Assembly: GCF_001640805.2 (NCBI RefSeq)
Contig: NC_066852.1
Location: 2,558,774 to 2,622,773, forward strand
Length of the DNA: 64,000 nt
Direction: 5' to 3'
Source: Lates calcarifer
Lineage: Eukaryota; Chordata; Actinopteri; Centropomidae
Position 1 is the stretch's first letter. Each line of letters starts with the position of its first letter. Under the pieces are notes generated by a model. The model was not told the DNA's origin and did not search any database. It saw nothing but the letters and a program-made list of their open reading frames with translations. Made by a program: the position numbers and the translations under genes. This document shows positions 1 to 11,661 of the stretch, one piece after another.

Positions 1-484
1 TTTGCATCTGCTTCAAAAAAAAAAAAAAAAAAAGTCGCTGCCTGTGTTGAATACTTTCTGTGAAATCGTTTTTCCACAACTGGAATTCAGGCACTGGTGC
101 AAAAAAGAAAAGCAAACGGCTGTGAATGCTGCTCCTTCACAGGGTGGACAACACTGTACTGACTCTTAACAAGACATTTAGTCCGTTATTGGTCTGAAAA
201 TATGATTTCTCTTCAATAAAAACCAATCTTTACATGTTGGATGCTGTTTCATTTCAGGAAATCTTGAAAGTCAAAATGAGAAACGGATTATTATTATAAG
301 ACTCGATAAGAGATTAAATGGCTTGTTAAGATGGATGCATATATTTTAACCTACGGGCCTCTGGCTGTGTCAAAGCCCCAGTAACAAAAGGCACAACGGT
401 GTACCTTGTTTTTCTGACAGTGAGCAGCAGCAGAGTGTCTCTGGTTTGTCTTTTTAGAAACGGGGCCGTTTCCCCCCGCCGGTC
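1..484 (-). other. pou4f downstream flank, probable 3' UTR
   Basis: This is the stretch immediately 3' of the stop codon. Read on the minus strand it contains no AATAAA or ATTAAA (no TTTATT or TTTAAT on the plus strand), so the transcript probably runs past the window edge or uses a variant signal. A 19-base poly(A) run lies at 15-33 on the plus strand. No ORF or repeat family was recognised. Confidence 0.5.
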
Positions 485-2872
485 TTAGTGCGTCGCAGAA
501 AACTTCATTCGTTTCTGCTTTTGCCTCTGATTGCAAAACCAAACCCGGACCACGTTCTTTTTCAGGTCCAATTTCTCGGCGATCGCGGCAATCTTCTCCG
601 ACGACGGCCTCGGCTGCACGGCGAAATAAGCCTCCAGGGAGCGCTTCTCCGGGGCCGCGATAGACGTGCGTTTCCTCTTTTTGTCTCCCCCGTTGAAGAT
701 CTCCGGCTTGGACATCTTCTCCCTCTGCGCGCGCTCCGCCTCCTCCAGCCAGGCCTCCAGGATCGGCTTCAGGGCCACCATGTTGTTGTGCGACAGAGTC
801 AGGGACTCGAACCTGCAGATGGTACTCTGGCTCAGACATCCGACCCCGGGGATCTTAAGGTTGGCCAGGGCCGCGCCCACGTCCGCCTGGGTCACTCCGA
901 GTTTGATCCGCCTTTGTTTGAACCGCTCGGCGAACGACTCCAGCTCCCGGGGATCGGGCTCCGCGTCTCCGCCGGAGGTCCCTAGGGAGCTGTGGGAGCC
1001 CAGCCCGTGTGGGTGCATGTTCATGGACTGTGGGTGGTGGTGGTGCTGCATGTGGTTGATGGCGGACATGTGGGCGTGGGCGGTGTGCGAGGCCGTGGAG
1101 CAGACGTCCGAGCCGGGCATGCCTCCCAGGGAGATGCCCGGTGTGAGGTGGTCCAGCAGGTCGCCCTCCAGACCCTGCGCCGGCTGGTGGTGCGCCGGGT
1201 GGTGGTGATGGGAGGTGAGCACCGACGGGTGGTGCAGGTGCGCGGAGGAGGAGGTCGGGGTGCAGGTCATACTGGTCATGGTGGTCATGGTGTGGTAGGT
1301 CGCGTCTGGCTTGAACGGGTGGCTCTTCTGGGCCACAATGTCCACAGCGGCCAGAGCCTCGGCCCTCTGCAGCAGCGTCTCATCGAAGCCGGCGAAGATG
1401 TTGCCCTGAAGCTGCGAGAGGAGCAGAGTCAGAGCGGTTAGAGGTGGAAATGTGACAAAAATCAATCAATCGACTTAATGTAATCATCAATCACCGAGTC
1501 GACCGATTTCATTTTCATTACGCACGGCCTGACTTTTACGCACGAATCAAGTTCTGGTTGTTTTTATTTCCTTGAACAGAAATGTTCTGTTTAAAAAGAA
1601 ACAATCGGCAGATATCAATTTCATTTTTTCTAACTGTGAGAAGAGTTTAAAGATGAAATAATGAAGGTCGGAATCATCAGTGAGGTGAAGTTACTGATAT
1701 TTTCTATTTACTGTGTGATAAATATCACCACGCTGTGCTGTTATACTGTTGAGTTATTTTACATGATTTTCACATGTGGAAGCTCCAGACCTGACGAAGT
1801 CAAACGTCTGGAATATAACGCAGATAAACAGACGTGGAAATGTTCAGGTTGAATCTTAACTAAGCGCAGTGTTTTCATTCTGTAAATATTTTTACAGATT
1901 CAATTCGTAGGCCACAATTACTATTTTATTTGAGCAAAACAATTTAAATAAATCTGAACTTTGTCTCCCACATTTAAAAACCATGTAGTCCAGTGTAAGT
2001 TGGACATTACTGAATCTGTCCGGCGCTGGGAAAGTGTGTCAGCGTGGATGGATATTCATCTAAAATTAATATTTACGATCTCCTGAATAATTTCTGCGGA
2101 CAATGAAATGAGACGAGTGTGAGTTTGAATATGAATGGGACAATATGAGATAACACGCGCTTAGAGAGTCCACGCCGTCTCTCTTCCTCCTTCATCTTTG
2201 ATCTCCCTCCTCTTTCAGCAGCATCTCTCTGGATTTGTTTTTTTCCAGGGGCAAAGATTCATTCTGTGCGTTTTTACGCACCGTGTTTGTGCAGAGTGTA
2301 AGCTGTGCTGCTGCTCCCTGTCTTATCTGTAACTCGTTTATTCTCTGTGTTAATAATCTCTGCCATCTTCATTTCATTTTCATCAGTGTCCAGACATTTT
2401 CCAACAGTAAGATTCTGACTCTAATAACCAAAATATGACGTTATTATTTTTGTGATTACAAAACAGGAGGTGAAGTTTAATTCTCTAAATTAATTAGGGA
2501 AACAGATTTGAACTGAAACGCATGAAGGCTCAGCTCAGAGTCAGTGGATCCTGTGCGTGTCTGTGCGCAGGAGTTTAAACCTCACATCTAATCACTCACG
2601 AGCTTTTCTCTTGTAAAAGTTATTAGACTGATCAAACTAAAAAAAAAGTTTTCCAAGTCATGTGGAATTTTTCCTTCTATTCCCAGAACTTTGGAGATTT
2701 GGAAGTTTTGTTGGAGGGAGTCAGAGGTGAAGTGAATTTTCTTTTGACTCACCGACGGTGTGGGCAGACAGGCCCTGCGGATGGCCTCCGAGCTGGAGTG
2801 CAGAGGAGTGTATTTGGGTTCGTGGAGGATGGGGTGCATACTGAAAGGCTGCTTGCTGTTCATCGACATCAT
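485..2872 (-). CDS. pou4f: Pou4f (Brn3) class IV POU homeodomain transcription factor, two exons
   Basis: Coding exons are 2753-2872 and 485-1411, joined in phase 0, giving 348 residues and a TAA stop at 485-487. The start is the first ATG of an ATG-ATG pair (2870-2872) with A at -3, giving the family's MMSMNSKQPF opening. Domains: POU-IV box about residues 25-66 (SEAIRRACLPTPS joined to LQGNIF); His-rich linker with runs at 108-111 and 163-166; POU-specific domain about 193-267 (RFKQRRIKLGVTQADVG); homeodomain about 286-345 with WFCNQR at 331-336; C-terminus MKFSATH. Family members are nuclear DNA-binding factors that specify sensory neurons, retinal ganglion cells and hair cells. Length is close to human POU4F3 (338) and shorter than POU4F1/2 (about 410-420). 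The N-terminus resembles POU4F3, the linker POU4F2 and the C-terminus POU4F1, so the paralogue is unresolved; a fourth fish paralogue is possible. Family assignment is essentially certain. Confidence 0.96.
1412..2752 (-). other. Single intron of the pou4f gene
   Basis: The donor is TCG|GTGAGT (2747-2752 read on the minus strand) and the acceptor is a pyrimidine-rich tract ending CTCTCGCAG|CTTCAG at 1412. A CTAAC branch-point-like motif lies about 25 bases upstream of the acceptor. The 1341-bp intron is AT-rich and splits the POU-IV box exactly between PTPS and LQGN, the intron position I know from vertebrate POU4 genes. No in-frame ATG lies between the nearest upstream stop and the acceptor. 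The rest of the intron shows no recognisable transposon or second exon. Confidence 0.93.
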
Positions 2873-3154
2873 GATTGCAGAAGTGAGGGAGGGTCGTTGT
2901 CCGTCTTCCTCGTTCGGCTCCGTTTTGGTGGTTTTCTAGAAAGAAACGCCTCGGAGAGGAAAGGAAACTCTGCCACACGCAGACAGACTGGATGAAAAAA
3001 AAAACACTCGGTCGTGAATCGGTGGCGGCGGCGGGTGCAGACTCGGTTCGAAAACAGGAAAAAAAAGAGCAGAGGTAACTCCTGCGCTCCCGCGGATCTC
3101 CTGTCTCCTTCACTCCTGTAAATGACTTCTATAATGAAGATGCTCCTCGCCTCC

Positions 3155-3240
3155 AGCGCCTATATCGGACCACTGCCGCGCAGGCTCCTCCTCATTGGTG
3201 GATCCTCACTCCCTCCATCTGGACACCTCCGCCAATCGCG
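3155..3240 (-). promoter_or_regulatory. Candidate core promoter of pou4f
   Basis: On the minus strand a TATA-like GATATAG lies at 3160-3166 and a CCAAT box at 3194-3198, about 30 bases further upstream. A reverse CCAAT box (ATTGG on the minus strand) lies at 3232-3236. The block is GC-rich compared with the AT-rich DNA beyond it. A start about 30 bases downstream of the TATA-like motif would give a 5' UTR of roughly 250-260 bases before the ATG at 2872. This comes from motif spacing only. The TATA match is weak and there are no transcript data. Confidence 0.35.
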
Positions 3241-4189
3241 TGGAGACAGAAGTCTGTAGCCACGCCCCTAAGCGTGCCTGGCTCACTGTAAAGGAGCAAC
3301 GAGGAGGGATGCTGTCCGACTGCACTGTTAAAAAAATATCTGTTGAAAATATCTGAAAATCCAGCACCTGCAGGAAGAAATGAACTCCACACTGTGAGGA
3401 GTCCTGAGAGCAGAGAGCTGAAGCTGCGGTTAAAATCATCTAAAAACCTGCAGCTGTGAGGCCCTGAGAAAAGGATTCAGTGTCCTGTCATTATCTAAAC
3501 GATGCTTAATTATCCCCTAAATATGTGCAGTAAACAGTGAATCATTTGATATTTTCTGACATGAAAATCATCACATGGAAATGTCAGCGAGTCTCACAGG
3601 GAGGTGATTGATTTTGGCCTCAAACGCTCAAAGCAGATGAATTATTTAAAGCTGTATTTAAATGGATATTTGAGGCTTTCCTTTCTGGTCCTGGATCCCC
3701 TGACAGGATCACACGCTGAAATAGCTACACATCTTTTTTAGAGTGTTGCAGAGATCCTTTAAAATGCAGCAGCACAGACGGATTATTACAGCGGTGAGAT
3801 GTTCACACGTTTTTTTTTTTTTTTTTACATAGTTTTTCATAGTTTTTCTTCTTGCTGCTTATTCAGAGCTGAGAGGAACATGTTTACATCTTCACAACAC
3901 ACAGTGCATGCTGTGATGAGTGTAAACAACAAATAGAACTGGACAAAGACAGAGAAGCAACCAGTCGATTGGATGATACAACTTCAACTGATTAATCGGT
4001 TCGATCCTGAAATCCCTCCTGCTCCGCCCGGATTAACAATGCAACAGTTACAGGGGTTTGATCATGAACCTGCCCAGTCACACACACACACACACGCACA
4101 CGCACACACGGAGTTGTACAGCTCCGATTATTAATTGATGGCACATGGTGAGATGCGCAGGAATTCCTCCGCCTGAACCTCATTCACTT

Positions 4190-4220
4190 TCTCGGCAATT
4201 AATACATTAATTAATCATGC
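4190..4220 (-). promoter_or_regulatory. Brn3-like homeodomain site cluster upstream of pou4f
   Basis: The segment has several overlapping ATTAAT cores and ends in ATTAATCATGC at 4210-4220, which is GCATGATTAAT on the minus strand. This resembles the bipartite GCAT plus ATTAAT type of site described for Brn3 proteins. It lies about 1.3 kb upstream of the start codon. POU4 genes are known to autoregulate, so a self-binding site here is plausible, but single sites of this kind occur by chance in AT-rich DNA. Confidence 0.25.
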
Positions 4221-4253
4221 TTCGTTTACTTTGTGGCTGTAAGGACGCCCCCG

Positions 4254-4261
<8 letters not shown>

Positions 4262-4287
<26 letters not shown>

Positions 4288-4289
4288 AC
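4262..4289. repeat. (CA)n microsatellite
   Basis: Uninterrupted CA dinucleotide array of about 14 units, 1.4 kb upstream of the pou4f start. Confidence 0.95.
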
Positions 4290-4429
4290 GTGTTAAAGAA
4301 TAAACAGGCCTGCACGGGAACTAAAGCGCGCGAGCCGCAGACAACGAAATACAAATGAAGCGCGCGGGGTCAGCAGGGCGGCGGCCTGTCGATCACAGAG
4401 GGGATTTCCGGTGGGCAGACACTCAGGCG

Positions 4430-4480
4430 ATAAGTTGGAATAATTATCGCGATAATCACCTAAAGGTGCTCCCCGAGGGG
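4430..4480. promoter_or_regulatory. Possible proximal regulatory block
   Basis: A non-repetitive stretch about 1.6 kb upstream of the pou4f ATG combines GATAA-type motifs on both strands (ATTATCGCGATAAT, an inverted repeat centred near 4451) with an AGGTG E-box-like half. It sits between a GC-rich segment and simple repeats. The palindrome is visible in the sequence; any regulatory role is a guess. Confidence 0.15.
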
Positions 4481-4569
4481 GCGGGGTCAGAGGGTGGATG
4501 TGAGGAGCTGAGGGGTCTCAGTGTGTGATTTTTTTGTGTATTTATGCGGCTGTTGCTACATTATCACAC

Positions 4570-4598
4570 TAATAATAATAATAATAATAATAATAATA
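4570..4598. repeat. (AAT)n microsatellite
   Basis: Perfect AAT trinucleotide array of nearly ten units. Confidence 0.95.
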
Positions 4599-6751
4599 GT
4601 AAAATTGACCAGAGTAAAAACTCCTATGAAATAGCTTGAGATGTCTGAGTCGACAATAGAGGGCTCAACGATATAAAATATCATTAATAAAAGTGAGAAA
4701 ACACACAAACTTTTTCTAAACTGATCTGGGACATAAAAACACCAACATGTTTTCATATTAAGAGAGGATGTGCTAAAAAATAATTGTCAGGTGAAAACAC
4801 CTGAGACACATTTAGAAATGCTCTGATCATCTTGTTTTTTGTTTTTATTGAAAGCAAAATGATAATAAATTCTACACTGAGCTGAAACTGCGAGGCTTCT
4901 TTTTCTTTGGGGCATCTGAAGCCTTTAAAAAAGATTTCTGTCCCATATTTGATCATGTTGTCCGGTTCCAAACTACAGCTCTATCAGGCTTTTTAAAAGA
5001 TTCAATCTCAACCTGAAGATTCATCGCTGCGCAAATTCTAACATGTGACTGAGGCGTTTTTAAAGTGTGGGATTGTTTGGAGACGGCTCTGTGGTCAGTG
5101 TGTGTTTTTTAAAATCACGTTGCCTCGATAATAAAAACTCTTTAACTTTCTTTATCATCAAAACCTTAAGGAGATTCAGTTTTTATGGTGCAAATGAAAT
5201 TAATGAGGAACCGCTCATCAAAAAGAACAAAATACTTCCTGTCAGTTTAATGGATAAAAATACTAAATGAATTAGTTACAGTGATAATATGAGCAGATGT
5301 GAGAGGTGACTGAGAAACAAATGAGTGTGAAGCTGAGGAAGGAAAATAAGGCAACAGAAAAAACAGTACTTCAGTTATACAACAAAGAGAGATGAGAGGA
5401 AAGAGATGCAGATAAATAATAAAAGAAATAAGAAAGGGACCTGATGGAAACATTTCTGCATGTTGTGCATCGACATTAGACATGAGACATTCCTTTTCTG
5501 TCAGTAACCATCACTGCCTGATGTCCTGCGTGCAGTTCTGTCTATGCCTGATCTGTCGCTCATGATTCAGCCAAAAATCTTGGTTGAAAATTTGACTCTT
5601 GGTTCGTATCAGGAGGAAATCCAAACTAGTCAAATGTTAAGGTTGTTTTCATTGAGGAAAACTGTCATGTCCATAAACTGCATTTGAAACCAAACCTGAC
5701 TGAAACAGCCATAAGATACTGCTTTATCCCTTAAATATGTTCTTAGATAACGCCTTAAATTAAATCAATCAATTTATTAAATACTGTCGTCTTTTCAACT
5801 TTCATTTTCCAACCAAAACTACACACACAGTACAATGAGAACTGGTCCTCTAATTCAGCAAGTGGTGGTCTGGACAGTTTAAACATTTTAAAATAGATGT
5901 TTATTCTGTTGCTCCATGGTTTTCCTGACAGTGAAACCTGAAAATGAGCATGAGGCTGGGCTGTGCGGAGTCTCACCCCTGCTGTAACTCTGCCTCTGCT
6001 GTCCCGGCTGAAACTCCAGCCTCCACTCACCAGCTTCGCCTACAAAAAAGAGCAGCAGTGTCGGTGACGGCCAGCAGGAAACCTGAGCGAGGTCTCATTG
6101 TCCTGCTGTAGCCGCGGCCCTCCAGAGGGTCCCCGGCACCCGCTCATCAAATATACATCACCCACCTCCACTGGGACGCTGGCGAGCGGGACGCTCCTCT
6201 GGGAAGGCGACACCGGGGTGGACAAAATGGAGGGAGTCCAGCTGGGGTGGGAGGGAGGAGAGGGACAGGATGAAAGGATGGAGGAAAGAAGATTAGAGAG
6301 AAAGAATAAAGACAGAGGCAGGGTCTGCTTAGCTTTATACTTCACTACAAGAAAGATCAAACTTTATTGATCTAATTTTATTTTTTCAAAAGATGTTCCC
6401 TCTCTTGGTGTTCTGATGGTGGCAGGGGAGAGCATTATCTAACAAGTCACTCCAAACTCTCCCACAGATCTGGTGACACTGTGACTGAAACACCCACCAC
6501 CTGAGCCCTCTCACAGAGTCACTTCTTCCATCTCGACCCATCGGCGACGAAAAATTCATAATTGTCTCACTCAGGAAGCAAATTGTACTGTTTCTAGAGT
6601 CAGGTATTTCTTTATTTGTCACCTGTATATTTACATACAGTATGCAGGGTGTAATCTGTCTGTGAAACATGCTACAAACACTTAGAATAACACATGGGAT
6701 TGAAGGAAAAAATTCTAACTTTTAATATGAGTTAACAGACATGTTTATGTT

Positions 6752-6753
<2 letters not shown>

Positions 6754-6788
<35 letters not shown>
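6754..6788. repeat. (GT)n microsatellite
   Basis: Perfect GT array of about 17 units; a second array lies at 6895-6919. Confidence 0.95.
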
Positions 6789-6789
<1 letters not shown>

Positions 6790-6894
6790 TTGAATAACTC
6801 TCCATGTTCTTCTCTGTTCGCTGTAGTTAAATTTAGCCATCAGAACAGCTTTTATGTTTCTCTGTTTGGTACTAAAATCCAACCAGTGTTTGCA

Positions 6895-6919
6895 GTGTGT
6901 GTGTGTGTGTGTGTGTGTA
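6895..6919. repeat. (GT)n microsatellite
   Basis: Perfect GT array of about 12 units, followed by degenerate GT-rich sequence to about 7000. Confidence 0.95.
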
Positions 6920-9900
6920 TGAGTTGTATGCGTGGTCATGAACAAAGTACGCATGTGTGTGTAGGTTATGTCCAGGTATGCATGGTGTGTCTGTGTGTGT
7001 TTAGGATGCAGGATGGACTCTGACGGTTCAAACGTCCGGCGAAGCTTTCAGCAAGCAGAACATGGCCGCCACACTGAGTATTTCTGCCACATTTAGCAAA
7101 TGGACACTGAAGTGCAGCCCTCCGCCAACATCCACCACAGTCTGAACGCGCACCTCCTCACGTCGCTCCCTTCTCCTGCCCTCGCCTCCTCTCCTTCCCC
7201 CTGTTTTCCGTTCACTCTTGTCCTCCTTTCCACCCCCTCTCTGCTTCTTCCAGCTCTGAATTATTGATAGTGAGTAAAATCTGACGTTGTAAACTTTGCG
7301 ACCATTCACCAAATCGGCCTCAGCTTCTCACCGAGGGGGTCCGCCAAAGGGTAGGCAGTGTCTAACCGCACACTTTTAATGTAATTGCCTGTAGGGTTCC
7401 TTGTAAATATTTCATTGTCTGCCAGTACAAATTAAAGACACGAGGCTGGAAGAAAAGGTTAGTTGGTTTGCTCGGAGAGAGATCCTCAGCACTTTACCTG
7501 CGCCTGCAGGTTTGGAAAAGCGCCTGGCCTCTCGTCTGTCTCCTTTCTCAGAGGAAACACAGTGAGGGGCTGTGGTAGACTGTCCTTCTGCTTGACTTAG
7601 CCTTAGAGTCATACATGTATCGCCAGTAGATCACCATGATGTGTTGAATAACGATAGACGACTTACATAACCTAAAGAGTGATTTAGAAAAACAAGAACT
7701 TGGAGCAGCTCTAAAGAAATGATGTTAGCACTGAGTGTTAGCATTGAAAGCTAACATTTAACTACTACATTTTGACCCAAATGTGTTTTTCAAAAGACAA
7801 AAAGTCTGGACACATTGCTTCCAGACTGGCTACCTGCACAAGCAGACAACTAGCTGTCCAGTAAACCAACCAGGTAAGGCTCGGTTGCGTCTAAATTTAC
7901 CTCACTAAGTCTCCACAGTCTCAGACAATTTCAAACTTTGAGAAGGGTGCTAAAAGCTAACAGCTAACTAGCTACCACGTTGTTTAGATTCAAGCAACAC
8001 CTGCCAAGGTGAGGGTACTTCATGGCTGGTGAGACAGTTCCAGCTAGAGAACAGAAATGATCCTAACTGCTGATATGTAATTTCACAGGTTAGAGTCCAC
8101 TCGTTTGTTTCAGCAGAGCTTCCAGGAGGTCTAAACATCCCCTATAGAGTTTTCAGGAGGAGTTAGTACCAGGATCTCTGGGTTCATCAGTCGACAGCAG
8201 GAGGATGTCGTCAAGCTTTAGGTTCTGTGCAGAGGCGAGTGGGTTAGAGAGAAAGAAAGAGGGAGTTGTATAGAAAAGTAAAATATGCATGAGGGCAGTA
8301 CTGTAAACCGAGCGACCAGGACAGGATGTTACAGAACTGCTGCTGCTTCAGCAGAGCGGCCATGTTGTAAAATGGCTGGGGAGCACTGAGGGGTTTTTCG
8401 AGGACGAGTCTCAGTGGAATACGAATGTGTTCCATCCATTAACTCACAAGTCTTTCTCTCTGAGAGAAAGGAGAAGACAGGCGAGTCTGTCATTGTGTTT
8501 AGAACTGTTATCTAAACCTTGGTTAAAAGAAAAATGACTAATGTTTTTAATAGGCCGTCACTGATCAAAGAAGGTGTTCAAAAAGCTTTTTGGCCTAAAG
8601 TAAACCTGGCTCGTCACCTGAACAAGTCAGGCTTATTAGGCCTCTCTTGACGCTCAAAGAATTGACAATCCAACAAGTACTGACCCCTTTAGTTGCAGTC
8701 CTAGTCTTAAATTGAATTGATCAACTCTGGTACTGTAAGTAGCAGAGGCTATGCTAAAGCATTAGTATACAGCACTGGAGCTAACTGAGATACATCCTGC
8801 AAAGGACCTATAATTAATGTTGTCCTTTATGTTAAATCTTTCCCCAGTCTTAACTAGGTCTTTAAGTTGCCTAAGTCGAACAATACCTTAACCATAGTGT
8901 ATCTGCTGTAGCTACAATCTCCCTCTCAGCTGTAACCATACCATGGTTGTGATGTGCAAATACTAGAGAAAGTTAGAATTTGAAAATTGTTGTCATTGGT
9001 ATGTAAAAAAAAAAAAAAAAAAAAAGCTACAGCTGAGTCAGGGTTTTGTAGAATAATTCAGTATAGATCCAGTGTAGGTGACAGGGTTGTGTAACTGTGG
9101 CCAAAGCCTCCCCAAACCATAATCCGAACTCTAACACCTGGAGTTTCGTGCCCAGCTCTGGACTCCGACCTGTAGCTGACAGGGTTGTTAATGCCATCTC
9201 TGCCTGTGTCATGTGACTTTTTTATGTCACATTGCCTGCTCCTTTATTTGTGACTGCTCTCACATAGCACTGGGTTCAGCTTGGTATCATCAAACTTCCT
9301 TAAGTCATGTTTTGTTTTGTTATCATGATGCATTGTTTGCTTCTCGGCTGTCAGGTCACACCACATGGTTTCTATACTGACTGACCAAGACGCTGTTGCA
9401 GCATTAAATGACACACAAAAAGCTTAAAATGTGTAGACATGACAAGCGAAATGTTCTTGAAAGAGACAAGCTGTTTATTCGCCGTCTCATGAGATCATGT
9501 CGCTGCGTTTGTGTATATGTTCACCATCACAGTGGGTTTCAATTTTTCTCTCTGCCCTTTTCATTTTAACCACTGTTCTCTCACAGGGTTATTTCTTATT
9601 CAGGGTTTCTGCATTTTTCATGGTTACACCTTTCATTATCTCCACCTCTTCACGTATGTCTCTCTCTCTCTCCCTCTCTCTCATCTTCTCCTCTTCTAAT
9701 CTGTTGTTGTGTCCGTCCATGTGCTGTAATTGGCCTGTTGATGGAGAAAGAGCAGGAGAGGAGAAAAAGGGAGAGAAAAACAGTGAGCAAGAAGCAAAGA
9801 GAGGGTATGACAGAAAGAGAGAAAGACAGACAGTAAATGAGACAGAGAAAGAGAGAAGACATATTTTGGATCAATAGATTAACTGAGTGCTCATGTATTA

Positions 9901-11661
9901 TGCATCTGAGCCCTGCAGCACTTGCACATAAAGGGAATGTTGGGCAGGATTGGCGTGTAAAAGCTTTATAACCGCGGGCCTGTTTACTCAGAGCGTACAA
10001 GGGGACCCGCTTTCACACTGAACCGAACCAGGCAGAGTCCAACTGAGATGAGACAACTCGACTCTGCCCGGAAACAATCCTGAATCTACCTCCCAGTTGA
10101 TGATATGCAGAGAGCAGCCAAGTTCAACTTCAGCCCAAGAAAATGCACCGCAGCATGCAACAACTTCTAAAAAGCTTCTAACATGCATCGACATGCCAGC
10201 AGCAGCTCAGGATGACTAATAATGTAGTGTGTTGTATTCATGTGGTAGAGATGGCGTGTGTGTGAGAGGCCATGATCATGGACTCAGTTATTATTTTGAT
10301 CATTTTCATGTGTGAGAAGATAAAACATTAACAAGAAACAAATCAAGTCAAATCCAGTACAGAGAAACACTGACGTTACACTGCAGAGTCCTGAGGCCAT
10401 CCTAATATACCATCCTAATTAGCCTGATCACTTCCACCTGGACAAGGTGTTTTCATTCCCAGTCAGGTGTGAGTCTCTTAAGGACACTGCTCACTCTCTT
10501 TTAAACTGACTGAAAAACTGTGTATGTTAAAGGAAAGAAACTGTGTCCAGTCCAAAATAAACAACACTCTCTGTTCACACTTACATTTGTTTAGGAGTTT
10601 AGGTATCCAACTCCAGATCTGCAGTTTGATACAATATCATGTTGATTTTTCTGTTTAAATTCACCATTAGATCGATTGTTTTTTACTGGTTCTCTAAAAC
10701 TGCAGTAAACTGCAGCAAATACTACATTTCATCTAACTTCATATCATATCTTTCTTCTCTGCTTTCTAGTTAACAATGACCCCATGCTTTACCAGCAGGT
10801 AAATAAAAATGCATCACATTTTTACACCTTCCATCCAATCAAACCACTTTTCTCTGACTGATATGTCAACAAATGATGACTCTGTTTTAGGCATTTATCT
10901 GAGAACTAAATCAAGCTTTATCTCCTGTGTGTAGATAAAAGTCAGAGCCAGTAATCCTCTGAAGGACAGGGGTAAAACAAGAGCTAACAAGCTTTCAGAC
11001 CAACAGGATGAACTTTGACTTCTTCATGCAACATCAGGGGTCTTCACATCACCCTCCCTCGGCTTTTCCTTTCTCCTGAGCTCAACATTTCCCAACAATA
11101 ACGTCTGGATCAGCCGTGGAGGACCAGGCATCAAACAGCTCAGCCCTCAGAGCGTTTCCCCAGAGAGACGCCACGCTAATTTCCATACAAACAAAATCCT
11201 CAGCTCTTCTCTCCTCTGTACTACAAGAATAGCGAGCAGTCGAACAAAGGGAAAACAAGTAAACAAACAAAATGATGTATGAACATGTCACTGGGATAAA
11301 GGGAGAAATAACAAGGATTAGAGGAGCGTATGTATGTAAATTAAAATTAATCTTTTTTTCACTTATGTCTCTGGTGTTTGGGACTGGAGGGAGAAGCAGG
11401 AAAATAGACTGATACTCAGAAGAATCAAAAGAAATGTGTCAAAGTTATTTGAAGAAGCTGCATGGAGGCTTTGCTCCAGCTCTGGTCCCAAATGCAGCCA
11501 CGATACGATGACAAGTAAATAACCTTCAGAATGACACTGAGACTGGGACATGCTCTGAAGAGATTCTGTTCTTTGAGGATTTTACAAAGATTTAATGAAT
11601 GTTTCCAACTTGGTTTTTGCCATTTTGTTCCTCCGGTGGCGCAGTTTTGATTTACTTAAGC

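Larger units (their letters stand above)
3241..11660. other. Gene-free proximal upstream region of pou4f
   Basis: No reading frame here has recognisable domains; the open frames are short and often run through CA/GT tracts. Visible content is simple repeats: poly(T) near 3812-3828, (CA)n at 4078-4109 and 4262-4289, (AAT)n at 4570-4598, (GT)n at 6754-6788 and 6895-6919, poly(A) at 9006-9025, and (TC)n near 9659-9684. The rest is unique-looking AT-rich DNA. No transposon signature was recognised, in contrast to the region beyond 11.6 kb. Confidence 0.6.

Noticed and set aside
488..1441. Plus-strand open frames antisense to pou4f exon 2 (488-985, 666-1208, 992-1441).
   Set aside because: They mirror the GC-rich, biased codons of the homeobox exon, lack any domain and are typical shadow frames.
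1412..1465. Eighteen extra codons upstream of exon 2 in the same frame.
   Set aside because: They begin with TTG, not ATG, and run through the pyrimidine tract and acceptor of the intron.
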